From NCBI GenBank assembly GCA_033064195.1, contig JARBJD010000143.1, positions 115,774-179,773 on the forward strand: 64,000 bases of DNA. Reading direction: 5' to 3'. Origin of the DNA: Blattamonas nauphoetae (taxonomy: Eukaryota > Preaxostyla > Oxymonadida). This document shows positions 1 through 11,876 of the stretch, one piece after another; the first letter of the stretch is position 1; each line of letters starts with the position of its first letter. A program made the position numbers and the translations under genes. The notes beneath the pieces were generated by a model. It was not told the origin of the DNA and ran no database searches. It saw only the letters and a list, made by a program, of their open reading frames with translations.

Positions 1-275
1 CGGAACAGAAGGAAAGGCAGAGACGATCAAGAACGAAAAGGAGAAGGAACAGAAAGTGAAAGAACGAAATCCAAAAGCTTCGACGGCTCTGAACGAACAG
101 AGCAGGCAACGGAACAGAAGGAAAGGTAGAGACGATCACGAACGAAAGTGAGAAGGAACAGAAAGTGAAAGAACGAAATCCAAAAGCTTTGACGGCCCTG
201 AACGAACAGAGCAGGCAACGGAACTGAATGAAAGGCAGAGACGATCATGAACGAAAAGGAGAAAGAACAGAAGTG
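1..275. repeat. 109-bp tandem repeat, about 2.5 copies
   Basis: The same purine-rich unit starts at 1, 110 and 219, so the period is 109 bp. Copies differ by a few substitutions, and the last fades out near 275. The array continues off the left edge, so its full length is unknown. It lies just beyond the 3' end of the minus-strand gene at 351-4325. It has no convincing reading frame; the minus-strand open frame over it is a composition artefact. Confidence 0.85.
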
Positions 276-350
276 GCGTACACGGTGAATACGAGGAAAG
301 TCAGAGACGAGAACGAAATTGCGTATTCACAAAAAGAGAGCCAGTTGGAG

Positions 351-3300
351 TCACACCGTCAGCTCCCAATCGTCTTCATCATCATCCTCATCCTCCTTCC
401 GTTCTTCTTCCACAGCTTCCAACGCAGTCACGATCATTGGTAGAGTGGGACGAGCAGCTGGGTTGATAGCCATGCACGACTCGATCAGTCCTCGCATTTC
501 CAGATTCGTCACCTTCAGCAAGTCTGGACGATAACCCATCATCACTTGCCGATGCGCTTGTATTACGTTCAGATATTTGAATGGTATCTCTCCCGTCTCA
601 ATCTCAAACAGAAGCATGCCAACGCGGAAGACACACACTTGGTGAGCGTCGATCTCGGCTGCATCGGTCCAGTCAGACAGGTTTTGTTCAGGTGCTCCCC
701 ATCGCAGTCCTTCTCTTGCCAGGAAGTCCATTCCTGTGCGGTTTTCATCATCACTGCTGCCTGTCTCCTTCTCCAAGCTTGTCAGTTGGATGAAGAATTC
801 CATCTTCTTGTTGAAGACGAGGACGTGTGGGCTGAGGATGGCCAGCACTTCCTTGTTCATCGTCGACGCTTCCAGCACTGCCAGCCCTCCCACAATCATC
901 ACTTCTGTCTCTCTCTTATTCCGCAGACCATCATCGCTGTGCAATACATCGTACAGCGTGGTTTCGATCTGAAGTCTCTCCGACCAGTGCGACGGCCTCG
1001 ACAGGAGCAATCCATCCACAAAAGTCTCCTCGCCCAGCCCATCCTCACCCCCACACACCTTCGTCTCAACCCCCTCCACATTCGACAACATCGACGAGGA
1101 CGGCAGTGGCAGCCGTTTTGAAGGTTCCTGAGCGACGAGGAAAGTTGTGGCGATTTCTTCGAAGAGGCTGACAGAGGCGGGGATCACCACTTCCTCCTGC
1201 ACCTCCTCACTCGCATTGGCTTGCAGTCGTTTGAGCACCTCTTCCATCCGATACTTCGCTTTGAGATGGAGACGGTGGTACGAGAAGAGAATGGCGTCGG
1301 CGATGACCAGCACCACAATCAGTGTGCATGGGATGCTGATGAACAACATCAAATCAGGCGACGAGGCGAGATCCTGTTTTGGGACTTCGAAGATGACCGA
1401 CTGTGCCACACCAGACACGCCACGAAGAGAGATCGAGTGGAGTGTGTATTTGCGGTTGTGTCGGAGTGTCGAATCGTCGTTGCGGACGACGAGGGCGAGA
1501 GACGAGGCGGAAAAGGGAGTGGTCGCCTTCACACCGACTTCGATTGGTTTTGCCGGTGTTTCTGACAACGACTGGTTGATGAAGGATGATGTGATGCCAA
1601 TTGTGTAGAATTCACCAACAATGAACCCAACCCCATTCAGTGTCACGATCAGGCTGTCTTTCGATGTTGTGCAGGTTGCCGAGAGGACTCTGGATGGCTC
1701 AGCTGGTGTTCGGAAAGAGATTCCAGAGACGAGGACGGAGTGAGTTCGGCCTTGGGCGACGAGTGATTGGACAGTGAATGTGGTGTCATACGGGAGAATC
1801 AGAACGTCGTTGGTGTTCGCTTCGCCTTCTTCTTCTCTCTCGCTCTGATTCGGATGAACAAGGCCAACAGCAACATTTTCAAATTGCCCGTTCTCGTCTG
1901 TGGAGAGCTCAGCTGATTCTGTCTTCCCAGACGAGATGTCGACGAGTGTAAGTGTGTACAGCGTGTTCGACTCGAGATTCACTGTTGTTAGTGCCAGGTC
2001 AACTCGCGTCATGTTCTTGTCAAGAAACTCACCAACAACGATCGCTCCGAGGCGAGCGGCTGCGGGAATAGTAAACTGCATTCTGGTTGGATGCACAACG
2101 GACTGATTGGTGTGTGTCAGTCTCACTTCCTTCACTTCGAAAGTGCCCTCGTCACTCAACGTGCCTTGTCCGATCTGGCCAAGATTCACCTTCGCCACAC
2201 TTTCGCCCCTCTCGACCTCTTCGAATGATGCTGTGAAGGTGTTCGCGTCGTGCAGAACAACAGAACAGACAGAATTCGCAATGTTCTTCCCTTTCAGAGT
2301 CAGCACTGCCTGTGTCTTGCTCTCGTCCAGCTCGCACGAGATTTCAGAGACAGTCTTTGGAAGATGAGAGACTGAAGTCGCAACAACAACATAATCCGAA
2401 AGAGGAAGCTGAAGCAGTCCAAACTCGCCAGTTGAGACGACACACGATGCCGTCCACGACGACGAGAAGGTGAAAGTCAGCACTCGGCCGATGTTTGGAG
2501 CTGAAAGGGCGCTGCCCCGCTTCCGTCCTGCGTTGTCCACCAACACCAACACTTCGCCGGACGCCAGTTTGTCCAACATGATGGTTGCTTCTGCTGTGTC
2601 TGAGTCGGCGAGTGGTGTGATGGTGAAAGAGGTGAGTGTCGCGTTGTCGGTTGGAGTGGGAAGGAGATGGCTCAGGATGAAGGGGAAGACTCGCTGGACC
2701 GAAGCAGACGATGTCGAATCGCAGTGCAGAAACGACAGCTTCGGAATGTCAGCAGAGACACGGTTATGGAAGAACACGTCGTGTCCCTGCTGATTCGAAG
2801 AAACACACTCACGAAAGCGGAGAGACGAGAGTGTGATTGGCGGGTCGGAACGAGGCGAGGAGACGAGGACGCAGAGTCCTCCCCCGCCTTCCAACAACTC
2901 AGCGAGTTCTGGACGTACCTGCGTGGAACGCTGGAGAAGACAGTTCGACATGACAATCTCTGACGAAGGATCATCCACGTCGACGAGGATGGAACCGCCG
3001 GCTCCACAAGCACGACAGTCGACGAAGATGCAGCGAGAGACGGTGACGGTTGTTGAGTTGTGGATGCTGATTGATCCACCATCACCCAGCTGCGATGAGC
3101 AGTTCGTGAAGGAGCAGGAGGTGATCGTCACTGATCCTTCGTGCCCTGCGGAAGAGAAAGACACGCCTCCACCGTTCGAATTGGGTGTTGAACACGAATC
3201 GAAGGAAGAAGAGTTGACGACGAGATCCGAACCAGTTGAATGTGAGTAGATGACTCCTCCATCTTCAGATGTGCACTCGCGGAAGGTGCACAGGACGAAC

Positions 3301-4325
3301 GAGTACAGCGTGACGTCTTTTGGGATGATGATTGGGGCAGAGAGGTGTTCGTGTGAACGGACAACTGTCACCGCTCGGCAGTGCGAGAACGACGTGTTCT
3401 GCGCGAGAAGATTGCCTCCGCTGTTCATGTCAAGGCATGCGGTCCCTAAGAGATGGTCTGTGCTTTGAGAGACGTGACAGTGAAGCAGCTTTTGATTGAT
3501 GGAGGAGCGTGCGGGAGTGCGAATTCTGGGTGTTTCAGAGCGGGTGACGTTTGAGAAGATCGAGCTTGATAACGAGGTCGATACAAGCGAAGAGCCATCT
3601 TGATATGATTTTTGAAGAGCGGTGAAGTCAAAGAGAGGGCCTGCTCCAGCAGAGAGGACAGAATGGGCGACGGAGAGTCCATGGCCAGAAATCGATATAT
3701 CAATGTCAGAACACGATGTGTGGAGAGGAGACGTTTGTGGAAGGAATTTAGTGGATGATGGAGCGAAAGAAACAAGGGGCCGGAGCGAGGGGAACGAGGA
3801 CGAGAAATGTGTCGAGTCGATCACCTTCACTGATGAAATGGTGCTTTGAGGATCTGGCAAGATCAGAAAAGGAGATTGGTCCAGATTTGATTCAATGATG
3901 CAGCTTGAGAGAGACAATGAAGATCCAGACAAGGTACAAATTGACGAGCCATGTTGTGGACATCTGAGTGTGAATGAGGAGAAGTCTGCTGTGCTGTTCC
4001 ACATCACAAACATGGTGGACGATTTCTTTATATCAGTGTGGCTTTCATCTGTTCTCGTTCCGGTCTGTTGTTCATGTGCGGAGGAGTGGCAGATGATTGT
4101 TGAGTTGCCGTAAAGTGATATCTGCCGAGATATGAGATGACACGAGGATATGCCAAAGATCCCGGTGTGAATCAGAAATTGTTCCTGACAATTTGAGGTG
4201 GACATGCTATTTTGAGAAAGATGGTCCATCAGATTGAAAGGCTGGAGAACGGAGTCTGTGACTTGGGTCAGAGTAGAATGAACTATCAAGTGGCAGAAAA
4301 GGAACGGCCAAAGGAGCGACCGCAT
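351..4325 (-). CDS. Secreted beta-helix receptor with transmembrane segment and degenerate kinase domain
   Basis: 1324 residues from an ATG at 4325 to TGA at 351, one uninterrupted exon. Residues 1-20 form a signal peptide. Residues of about 90-520 are rich in the N-x-T-x-F/I-x-x-C-x-x-x-x-G-G-x rhythm of a right-handed parallel beta-helix (pectin-lyase-like). Then come Ig-like repeats joined by F-x-x-P-A-E-P-S-R type linkers. A hydrophobic segment at about 989-1013 is followed by basic residues, giving a type I membrane topology. The cytoplasmic tail of about 305 residues keeps kinase C-lobe landmarks (G-A-P-E; F-R-V-G-M-L-L-F-E-I-E-T-G; N-P-A-A-R-P-T) but has no recognisable glycine loop, HRD or DFG. 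It is therefore probably a pseudokinase or scaffold. The acidic C-terminus ends in an E/D run. Its role as a surface sensor or adhesin is inferred from architecture only. Confidence 0.85.
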   Translation of the reverse strand: MRSLLWPFLFCHLIVHSTLTQVTDSVLQPFNLMDHLSQNSMSTSNCQEQFLIHTGIFGISSCHLISRQISLYGNSTIICHSSAHEQQTGTRTDESHTDIKKSSTMFVMWNSTADFSSFTLRCPQHGSSICTLSGSSLSLSSCIIESNLDQSPFLILPDPQSTISSVKVIDSTHFSSSFPSLRPLVSFAPSSTKFLPQTSPLHTSCSDIDISISGHGLSVAHSVLSAGAGPLFDFTALQKSYQDGSSLVSTSLSSSIFSNVTRSETPRIRTPARSSINQKLLHCHVSQSTDHLLGTACLDMNSGGNLLAQNTSFSHCRAVTVVRSHEHLSAPIIIPKDVTLYSFVLCTFRECTSEDGGVIYSHSTGSDLVVNSSSFDSCSTPNSNGGGVSFSSAGHEGSVTITSCSFTNCSSQLGDGGSISIHNSTTVTVSRCIFVDCRACGAGGSILVDVDDPSSEIVMSNCLLQRSTQVRPELAELLEGGGGLCVLVSSPRSDPPITLSSLRFRECVSSNQQGHDVFFHNRVSADIPKLSFLHCDSTSSASVQRVFPFILSHLLPTPTDNATLTSFTITPLADSDTAEATIMLDKLASGEVLVLVDNAGRKRGSALSAPNIGRVLTFTFSSSWTASCVVSTGEFGLLQLPLSDYVVVATSVSHLPKTVSEISCELDESKTQAVLTLKGKNIANSVCSVVLHDANTFTASFEEVERGESVAKVNLGQIGQGTLSDEGTFEVKEVRLTHTNQSVVHPTRMQFTIPAAARLGAIVVGEFLDKNMTRVDLALTTVNLESNTLYTLTLVDISSGKTESAELSTDENGQFENVAVGLVHPNQSEREEEGEANTNDVLILPYDTTFTVQSLVAQGRTHSVLVSGISFRTPAEPSRVLSATCTTSKDSLIVTLNGVGFIVGEFYTIGITSSFINQSLSETPAKPIEVGVKATTPFSASSLALVVRNDDSTLRHNRKYTLHSISLRGVSGVAQSVIFEVPKQDLASSPDLMLFISIPCTLIVVLVIADAILFSYHRLHLKAKYRMEEVLKRLQANASEEVQEEVVIPASVSLFEEIATTFLVAQEPSKRLPLPSSSMLSNVEGVETKVCGGEDGLGEETFVDGLLLSRPSHWSERLQIETTLYDVLHSDDGLRNKRETEVMIVGGLAVLEASTMNKEVLAILSPHVLVFNKKMEFFIQLTSLEKETGSSDDENRTGMDFLAREGLRWGAPEQNLSDWTDAAEIDAHQVCVFRVGMLLFEIETGEIPFKYLNVIQAHRQVMMGYRPDLLKVTNLEMRGLIESCMAINPAARPTLPMIVTALEAVEEERKEDEDDDEDDWELTV

Positions 4326-4559
4326 TTTTCGATGGATGATAAACGGTCGGACTCAGAGGTTCAGAAAATGATGATCAAACCATTACTTGGAAATGAACAC
4401 AGTTCCACCAAAACCAAAAGCTAAAAATCAGTTTCAAGTCAAGGTTCCCAACCCATGTGTGATTCATTATTCTCATGTTGTGTTCATTGTTCATGATATT
4501 TTCTTTGCTGTTGAGAACACACCGTTTTATTCTCTGATTCTTCACCTTTTTTTATCTGA

Positions 4560-7500
4560 ATGTCAGACAAGTTTATCCGAACCTTGGGCCAAGGACGATT
4601 TGGGTCAGTGCATGAAGTGTCGAAAACACCATCGGATGAACATTTTGCGATGAAGATCCTGCCGTTCACATCTGAATCAGATTTCGAGAAGAATGAGCAC
4701 GAAATCTCGAAACTTTCGAAGAATCAGCATCGGAATGTGGTTGGGTTTGTGGAGTCGATTGAAGGAGACAATACACATTTTGTTGTTCTGGAACTGTGTT
4801 CTCACTCGCTTCACGACGAACTTTGCGAAAACCAGAAACTTGGGGGGAAGATGGATGTTGTGGTTTGTGATTCTCTTCTCCTCATGTTCAATTGTTTTTT
4901 TATATTTTTGTGGTTTTTGGGTTTATTTGATGGATTGATGTTGTTTGGGCTGTGTTGTGTGATTGTTTGTGTTTTTGTGTTTCAGCGAGTGTATCGAGTG
5001 ATGCGAGATGTTCTGGACGGTATTGCGTTTCTGCATTCGCGTGGAGAGATCTATGGAGATCTGAAGGGGTCGAATGTTCTGATTGGGAAAGATGGGATTG
5101 CGAAACTTGGTTTGTTCTTCTCTCTCGATTTCTTCCTCTTTCTTCCTTTTTCTTCATTTTTCTTCATTTTCATGATTGTTGTGGTTGTCTGGTCTTTTCT
5201 CTGGTTTGTGTGATGTGTATTCTTTGTGACGTGTCAGGAGATTTTGGGGGAGTTGTTGGAGCAGGAACAATGAAAACATACAACCCAGCAGAAAGTGGAA
5301 CGATGCAGTTTTGGGCTCCAGAGTTCTTCCAAAAGACAGACAGTCAGAGTGGGTCAGCTGCGGGTGACATGTGGGCCTTTGGACTTCTTCTTCTGGAAAT
5401 GCTGACAAGTCGTTCGTGGATTGTTGGAGAGAATTCGGTTGAGATTCAGCAATCGGTTTTGGGGTTTGACATTGGTCGGATTTGTGGATCGGTTGGGATT
5501 GTGGGAGAAGTTCAAATACTTCTATCTCTTCTTCTGAGTAAAGTGTGTCTTTCTTTCTTTCATTCTTCCCTTCTCTTTATCTCTTTCTCTTCTCGTTCGT
5601 GTTCTCAGAATCCTTCCCAACGAATCTCGTCAGCCGAACTGATTCGAACGAATCGTCTTCAAAGTGTTTTGGGTCCCGAAACTCCACTTTCTCGTTTTTA
5701 TGCTCAAGAACACGAAGAAACACGCCAACGACTTCAAATTGTTCACAGAGAGAAAACCAAGGAACACGAGACATTGATCAAAGAAAAGGATGAACATCAG
5801 AAAACTCAGCAGCTTCTCCGACTGCACCAGAAAGAACTGTTCACAGCAAAGGCTCGCCTGGAACGTTCTGGCAAACTTCTGAATTCATTCCTTTTCCCAC
5901 AACCTCCACACACCCATCTGCGTCTGAAAGAGGACGATCGAATAGCTCTCGTTGATCTTGTGATGATTGCGGAATCACCTGCCAAACTCCAAGAATTCTT
6001 CGCTGAGAAACAGGCTGACATGAACAAACTGTATATCCCATTCCCAACACCAAACGAGAATGGAAGGAGAGACATCGTTGGACCATTCGGGGTTTGTCCA
6101 AAAGGGCTCTACAACCCGAGGATGGCGTGTTTCATGAACGCTGTCATTGTCCAACTCTTTCACAACAAACAATTCTCCCGCAAGATCCTCTCGTTCCCAG
6201 AGCAATCTCCGACCGATCTTCGGAAAGACGAACCTCGTCCGAGTGAGATCCCAGAAATCAAAACTGCTCATGATCAGGCACATGAGCAAATTGTCACCGA
6301 ATCCAAAGACTTCGCTCGAAGCCAAGCTCGCTCTCTCGCCTTCGCTCATCTCCAGCGACTGTTCGCCTCCCTCTGTCTCCACAACCCCAAACAGCTCCGA
6401 GTCACAGACTTTGCCAAAGCGTTGTCGGATTGTTCGGATGAAGTCTTCAGCGAGCTCCGGGCCAACGACTCCGAAGACTTTGTGAAAGCTGTGCTGAACA
6501 TGATTGACGTGTTCTGTCACGAAAACAACTCGCCTCACTTCGCGAGCGAATTATTTGGATGTATCACCGCAAAACAGCTGCGATGTGACAAAGGACACGA
6601 CTCTCCCTCACCCACTTTGGACGCTGGCTTTGTATATTCTGTCGAGATCCACAACTCCGCCAATCTCGTGGAAGCTCTGAGGAACCAGATGCAGGGAAAG
6701 AAGGGATCGACAATGCAGTGTCTGCAGTGTAATCCTTCTGCCCCTCAAATTGTTCCGGCAGAAGTGCGGAAGTTCATTGCGTGTCCATCCGACTCGTTGA
6801 TGCTCTTTCTGAACCGAAAGCAGCTCAATGAAACACTCAGCACACAGCGTTGTGAATTTGGACTCGAACTTGATCTGTTTCCGTTTTCGTTTGAGTCTCA
6901 TTCGGCTGTTGGCGTCGACCGAAGTCTGTTTCTGTACAGACTGGTCGGATTTGAAGTTTACGAAGTGCGAGACGGTGTCAACCACTTCTTTTCCATCGTC
7001 CTGGACAGACACTCCCAAAAGTGGTGGAAAATGAACGATGATGTCGTGACAGAGTTTGACATCAACGACCGCTCGCAGTATTTTGGAGGGGGACAACAGC
7101 AATACGCCACACTTCTGTTCTTCGAGCGAGAAGGGGCCGACACTCCGATTGTTGATGAGACAGCGCTGGCCGAAGCTGCACTCAAACTTCCTCTGCCCAG
7201 CTCGGCAGGGCAAGTTGATCCACAGATGCAGAAGGAGTGGGACGAGACGTTCCCGCTTTCGTTGACAGTCGCGGGGGATCACCGTCTTCGCCAGCTCTTC
7301 CTCTCCCCGTCAGGTCTACAGTTACTCAAGTTTGTGTTTGACAACGTGAAGTGGACTGCTCCTGAAGAGAGGAAGAAGGAGGAAGAAGAGATCCCGACTC
7401 CATCACAGCCACTTCTCGGACAGCCAACTCTGCCTCTGACTCTCCCGCTGCTCCAGGCGCTCTTTCACCAATACCTTCCCAGTGGACAACGCATGCCTGT

Positions 7501-10500
7501 CTCGATCGATGTTTTGGTAGAAACGATCAAGTCAGTAGATGTCTCAAATGGGTTTCTGAGATTTTTGGTGGACGAGATGCGAGAAATGGAGATGCAAGAA
7601 AGAAAAAGGTCGGAGGGAGAACAAAGACGAGCACAATTGCGGAAGCAGTGGGAGGCTGAAAACAAAGAAGGTCGGATGGCTCACCATGCCAACGAAAAGA
7701 AGAAACAAGAAATGCACAAAGAACGGGTCCAAGAAGTCCCTAGCTGGGTTCATCAGCAAGAAGGGATGCAGGGGAATGCGTGGAACACAAGGGGACTTCT
7801 TAAGGTCCTGAAGACCGAATCTCCTGAACATCAAACTTTCGTCCCTCGAGTCCTCCCGCCAGCCGATTCCACACCAAACCATCCACCACCTGCGACGCCA
7901 CTCCTCGTCTTGTATCTTCGTCAATGTGAATTTGAAGATCTCAGAAAGACATTTATTGCTGTCCTATTCGCGTGTCTGGGTCAATCAACACATGATCACG
8001 ACACACTCGAAGCAGTTCTGAATCACTGTGCGAAGATGATGACACAAGGAGACTTCTTCTCTTTTCTGGAACAGATCCTTGCTGACCCGTCCACGCGAAG
8101 CCTGCTTTTCTCGACTTGTCTGATTCAGCATGTTTTGGAGAAACCAGCTGGTGACCGTGGAGTGATGGATTTGTTGGAGTCGGTCGTTTTGGCGGAGGAC
8201 TTCCAGATTGCTGATCTCTCAAACAAATCACGACCTCAGTTTGTTGAGCTGGTGTCTCGTCATCTTCCCTTCCTCCTTCGCTCAGAGACTCGCACAGTCC
8301 AACTGATCGATCGATTGACTCGTTTTGATGTTCAGCTCTCGAATGGCCAGAACACATCCTCCTTCACAAATGCAATCCTCACACACTTTGTCAATGAGAT
8401 GCAGAAGTGTCTCACCACCAACTCACTCTCCCATCCCTCTGGCCCGTTCCTCCATCACACTCTCCTCTTCTTCCACACTCTGATTACTGCAAGCTCGTAC
8501 AGTGAACCTGACCTCACTCAATTTGGACGCCTTCTGTCGCTCATCCGAGATCAGGCAGCAGACCCTTCAGTGCCGTGTCTTGTTTTAGGATCAGTCTTGT
8601 CTCACTTCTGCATGACACACACAGAAACACTCGCCATCATCACATCACCGCAATACCTCAACTTTCTCTTTGGTGGTCGTCCAGTTGTGAAAAGAGATGG
8701 AGCACAATACGCACTGATGAATCCATTCCTGTCGCCGTTCAGAACGACAAAAGAGGAAGGCAGTGCAGACGAAGAATGCTTGATGTGTTCGAAGAGAACA
8801 ACGATGCCATCATTCATCGAAGTGAAGAGTGATCTGATCGAATCGACTCGGCTCGTCAGACACTGTTCCACAATCACAACCCGAGCTCAACTCAATCGAT
8901 TCCTCTCGATCACTGCATCGTGTCCATCCGACACAACAGCCTGCGCTCTTCTTGCGGATGGGCCAACACATTCAGCCGAAGTTGCACACCAACTTGTGAC
9001 TGGACTTCTTTCCACATTCACCTCCAAATTGAGGAAAGTGGACGAGAATCAGTTCCTGTTTATTCGACTTGACACACTCGTCGACACAATCACGACGCTT
9101 CTGATTGATGGGAAAGAAGCGTCAGCTCCTCACACGATTGTCCGCATCTCTTCTCATCTTATTTCTGAGAACAAGAAAAAGGCGTTCATCACACCCGATC
9201 TGATCCATATTCTGCTGAACAATCTGTTGAATCGGACAGACTCCACTTCAGCCCTCTCCACACACACATCGATCTTTCGTCTCCTCCTCCTTCTTCTGAA
9301 CTCACTCGACGAAGACACTCTTCCACTGAGATCATCTCTAGTGTCATTCTTCACATCCGACGTCTGTCAATTTCTCCTTCCTGGTCCCAACCACCTCAGA
9401 CACGAATCAGAAAGTGAAACTCTAGGCACTAATTTGCGATTGTCGTCGTTCTTCTCTCTCCTCGTCAACATCTTCCTCATCCTTCTTCGCCACATCCCAT
9501 CGTTTGCTGATCACATTCCATTCAGCTCGATTGTCCATTCTTTGGAAGGATGTGTCTCAGCTGGATCTGACAAGGCTTCTCTTCTCATCCTCTCCCACCA
9601 CTTGCTTGAAGTCCTTCTTTCATATTCGTCTCATTCCACCTTTCTGGCAATCTTGGACAGTTTCAACAACTGTCCTTTCGCTATGAATCGGATTTGGGAA
9701 AGCACGACTGCTCATTTTGCTGATAATGAGCGAGATGAAATCGAAGCTGCTCCATCCACTCACCCTCCATTTGTTGAACACGCACGCCAAGCAGTTCTCC
9801 AAATAGAACCACACACGAATCTGGTGACTCGAGCCTTCAATCATCGAATTCAGAACGACACAGAATCTCCTCCTCTGCTCTCTCTCCTCTTCGCCAAGTC
9901 TTCCCAACGGGAAGTGATTCGCAGAAGACAAGACACTTTTGGTTCTGCCTTCAACACCAAACCTCTCTCGGCAGAACAAGTGGTGATGGATCCATTCTTC
10001 TCTGACCTTCTCATGCTCTTCGGTCATTTCGAGAAGCTTTTCAACGATTCAAACCAACGGAAGTCTCTTTTGCTGAGTGGAGATCTCTTCCTGCGCTTGT
10101 TTGATCTGTTCAAATGGCTAACCACTGACTCTTTCTCCTTCGACATCAATCTGGTTGCGATTTCCAAAATCCAATTTCTTGTATCTCGTCTTTCACCCGT
10201 CAACGTCGATCCTTCTCTTGTCACCAATCGACTGATCGGCTTTGCCATCACTCAACTCAACATCTTCCATCAGCCTCCAAACACCCAACAGTCCATCTTC
10301 AGACCACCACTGAACGATGAGAAGGACAGGCGACGAGAGATGTTGCTCCCCTTCCTCAATCTCTCCGCAGTCCTCGCTCGCCATCTCGCACCGATCTCCC
10401 CACACACCAGCATCCAACTCCTCATCCCTCTCGTTCTCCTCCATCACCTACCTCGTCTGCCAGAGATCATTCGAGGAATCCCATCCGAAGAAGTCAATTA

Positions 10501-11635
10501 TCTCTTCCAGATCATCAACCATTTCTCAAAAGCGGTGGATTTCGATCATTTTCCAGAGAAACGAACAATCACAACTCGAATCAAGGGTATCTGTGGTACT
10601 TTATTTGAACTGGAACCAACAGGAACGTTCGCAGAGAGCAGCCTCTTCGACATCCCATTCTTCTCGTCGTTCACCTTCGTCTGCTTCCTCGTTGATCCCG
10701 ACGTCTTCTCTGCCATCCTCCACGTCTTCAACTGCCAGCTCAATCGTCGAGATGGGATGAATCAATCATCTCTCCTCACTCTTCCAGGCAAAACACTCCC
10801 AACATCGATTGACAATCTCCTTCGACTGTTCATGACACCTTCGATCTTCAACAACACTTCGACAATCGCCAAATCAATCGTCCTCCTCAAGTCAGTCCTT
10901 CCTTCAGACTTCAGAATAACGAAACAATCAACCTTTTCCCAAGATGCTGTCAAGCCACTTTATGATCGACTGACCTCAAAAGAGGAGACGAGACCAGCTG
11001 CAGATGCTTTCCTTCATCTCATCACCATCCCAGTCTCCATCACTTTTCGTCCCATTGTCCCAACACCTCGTCTTGGATTGGATCCACAAACCCTCAACCG
11101 CCTTAATGACAATCTCCAATTCGTCTGCGACACCCTCTCCACGTTCCTCTCCTCCCCTCGCGAGACAGCCACTATCCTCAGCATCCTGATCACCAAACTG
11201 ACCCAGAATAAAACCGCCATTCTCTCTGTTCAATCACTTCTACTTCTGGAAGGCACTTGTTGGATGGACTGCTTGAGAGCGATCAACGATTCATTCCTCA
11301 CACCTCTCTTTTCAGATCTTCAGACTCTCCTCCGAATGTTCTCGTTCACTGAACCAGGCTGGACCTCACCCGACACCTTTCCGACTCCTCCCAAGCGCCG
11401 ATCTCCTGCACCACCTTCCTCCACGCTTCAGTTTTCACCTCCACCAACACGCCAATCTCCACCACCACCTCCTTCACATCAATTGTTTCCTCCTCTCAAT
11501 CACCGAGATCCACCCAGTCACTCGCCGCCAGTTCGTTCGTCTCCACAACCAAAATATCAACAAACACCAGACACAAAGCAAAACACCAAAGAACGCAATA
11601 TTGCCGTGTTCATGGCAACTCGCACCAGGAAATAA
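4560..11635 (+). CDS. Protein kinase fused to ubiquitin-specific protease, 2252 residues, 4 exons
   Basis: Exons 4560-4862, 4986-5109, 5238-5542 and 5609-11635; all phases agree, and intron 1 could instead start at 4857. The N-terminal kinase domain shows G-Q-G-R-F-G-S-V, F-A-M-K, a catalytic loop Y-G-D-L-K-G-S-N-V-L-I (HRD altered to YGD, Asp, Lys and Asn kept), DFG formed across intron 2, and W-A-P-E. The subdomain XI Arg follows intron 3. A coiled linker leads to a peptidase C19 domain at about 405-745. Its Cys box is G-L-Y-N-P-R-M-A-C-F-M-N-A, with N-D-S-E-D-F as the QQD-like box, N-H-F-F-S-I-V-L as the His box and Y-A-T-L-L-F-F-E-R closing. About 1500 residues of alpha-helical repeat-like sequence follow, as in giant USPs, then a Pro-rich tail. 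Inferred role: a deubiquitinase with its own kinase. Substrate is unknown. Confidence 0.85.
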
Positions 11636-11876
11636 TCTGAATGAAACACGCGCTTTTTTTTCAAGTCATTCTAAGCTTGTATTATCCTCATTTCCCATGT
11701 TTTTCTCCGTTTACCATCAGGATTTGTCAGTAGAACGAACGACGAGAAGAATGAAATTTTCCTTCCACAGGAATGACATGGATGGAAAAACAAAACCACT
11801 TACTCGATATTCAAGAAGAGACATTTGTAAATCATAAAGAAAGGGTCACTATTTCTCCGTTCGCTTAATTATCGAC

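Noticed and set aside
7544-8357. Minus-strand frames inside the kinase-USP gene
   Set aside because: Shadows of a well-supported plus-strand exon.
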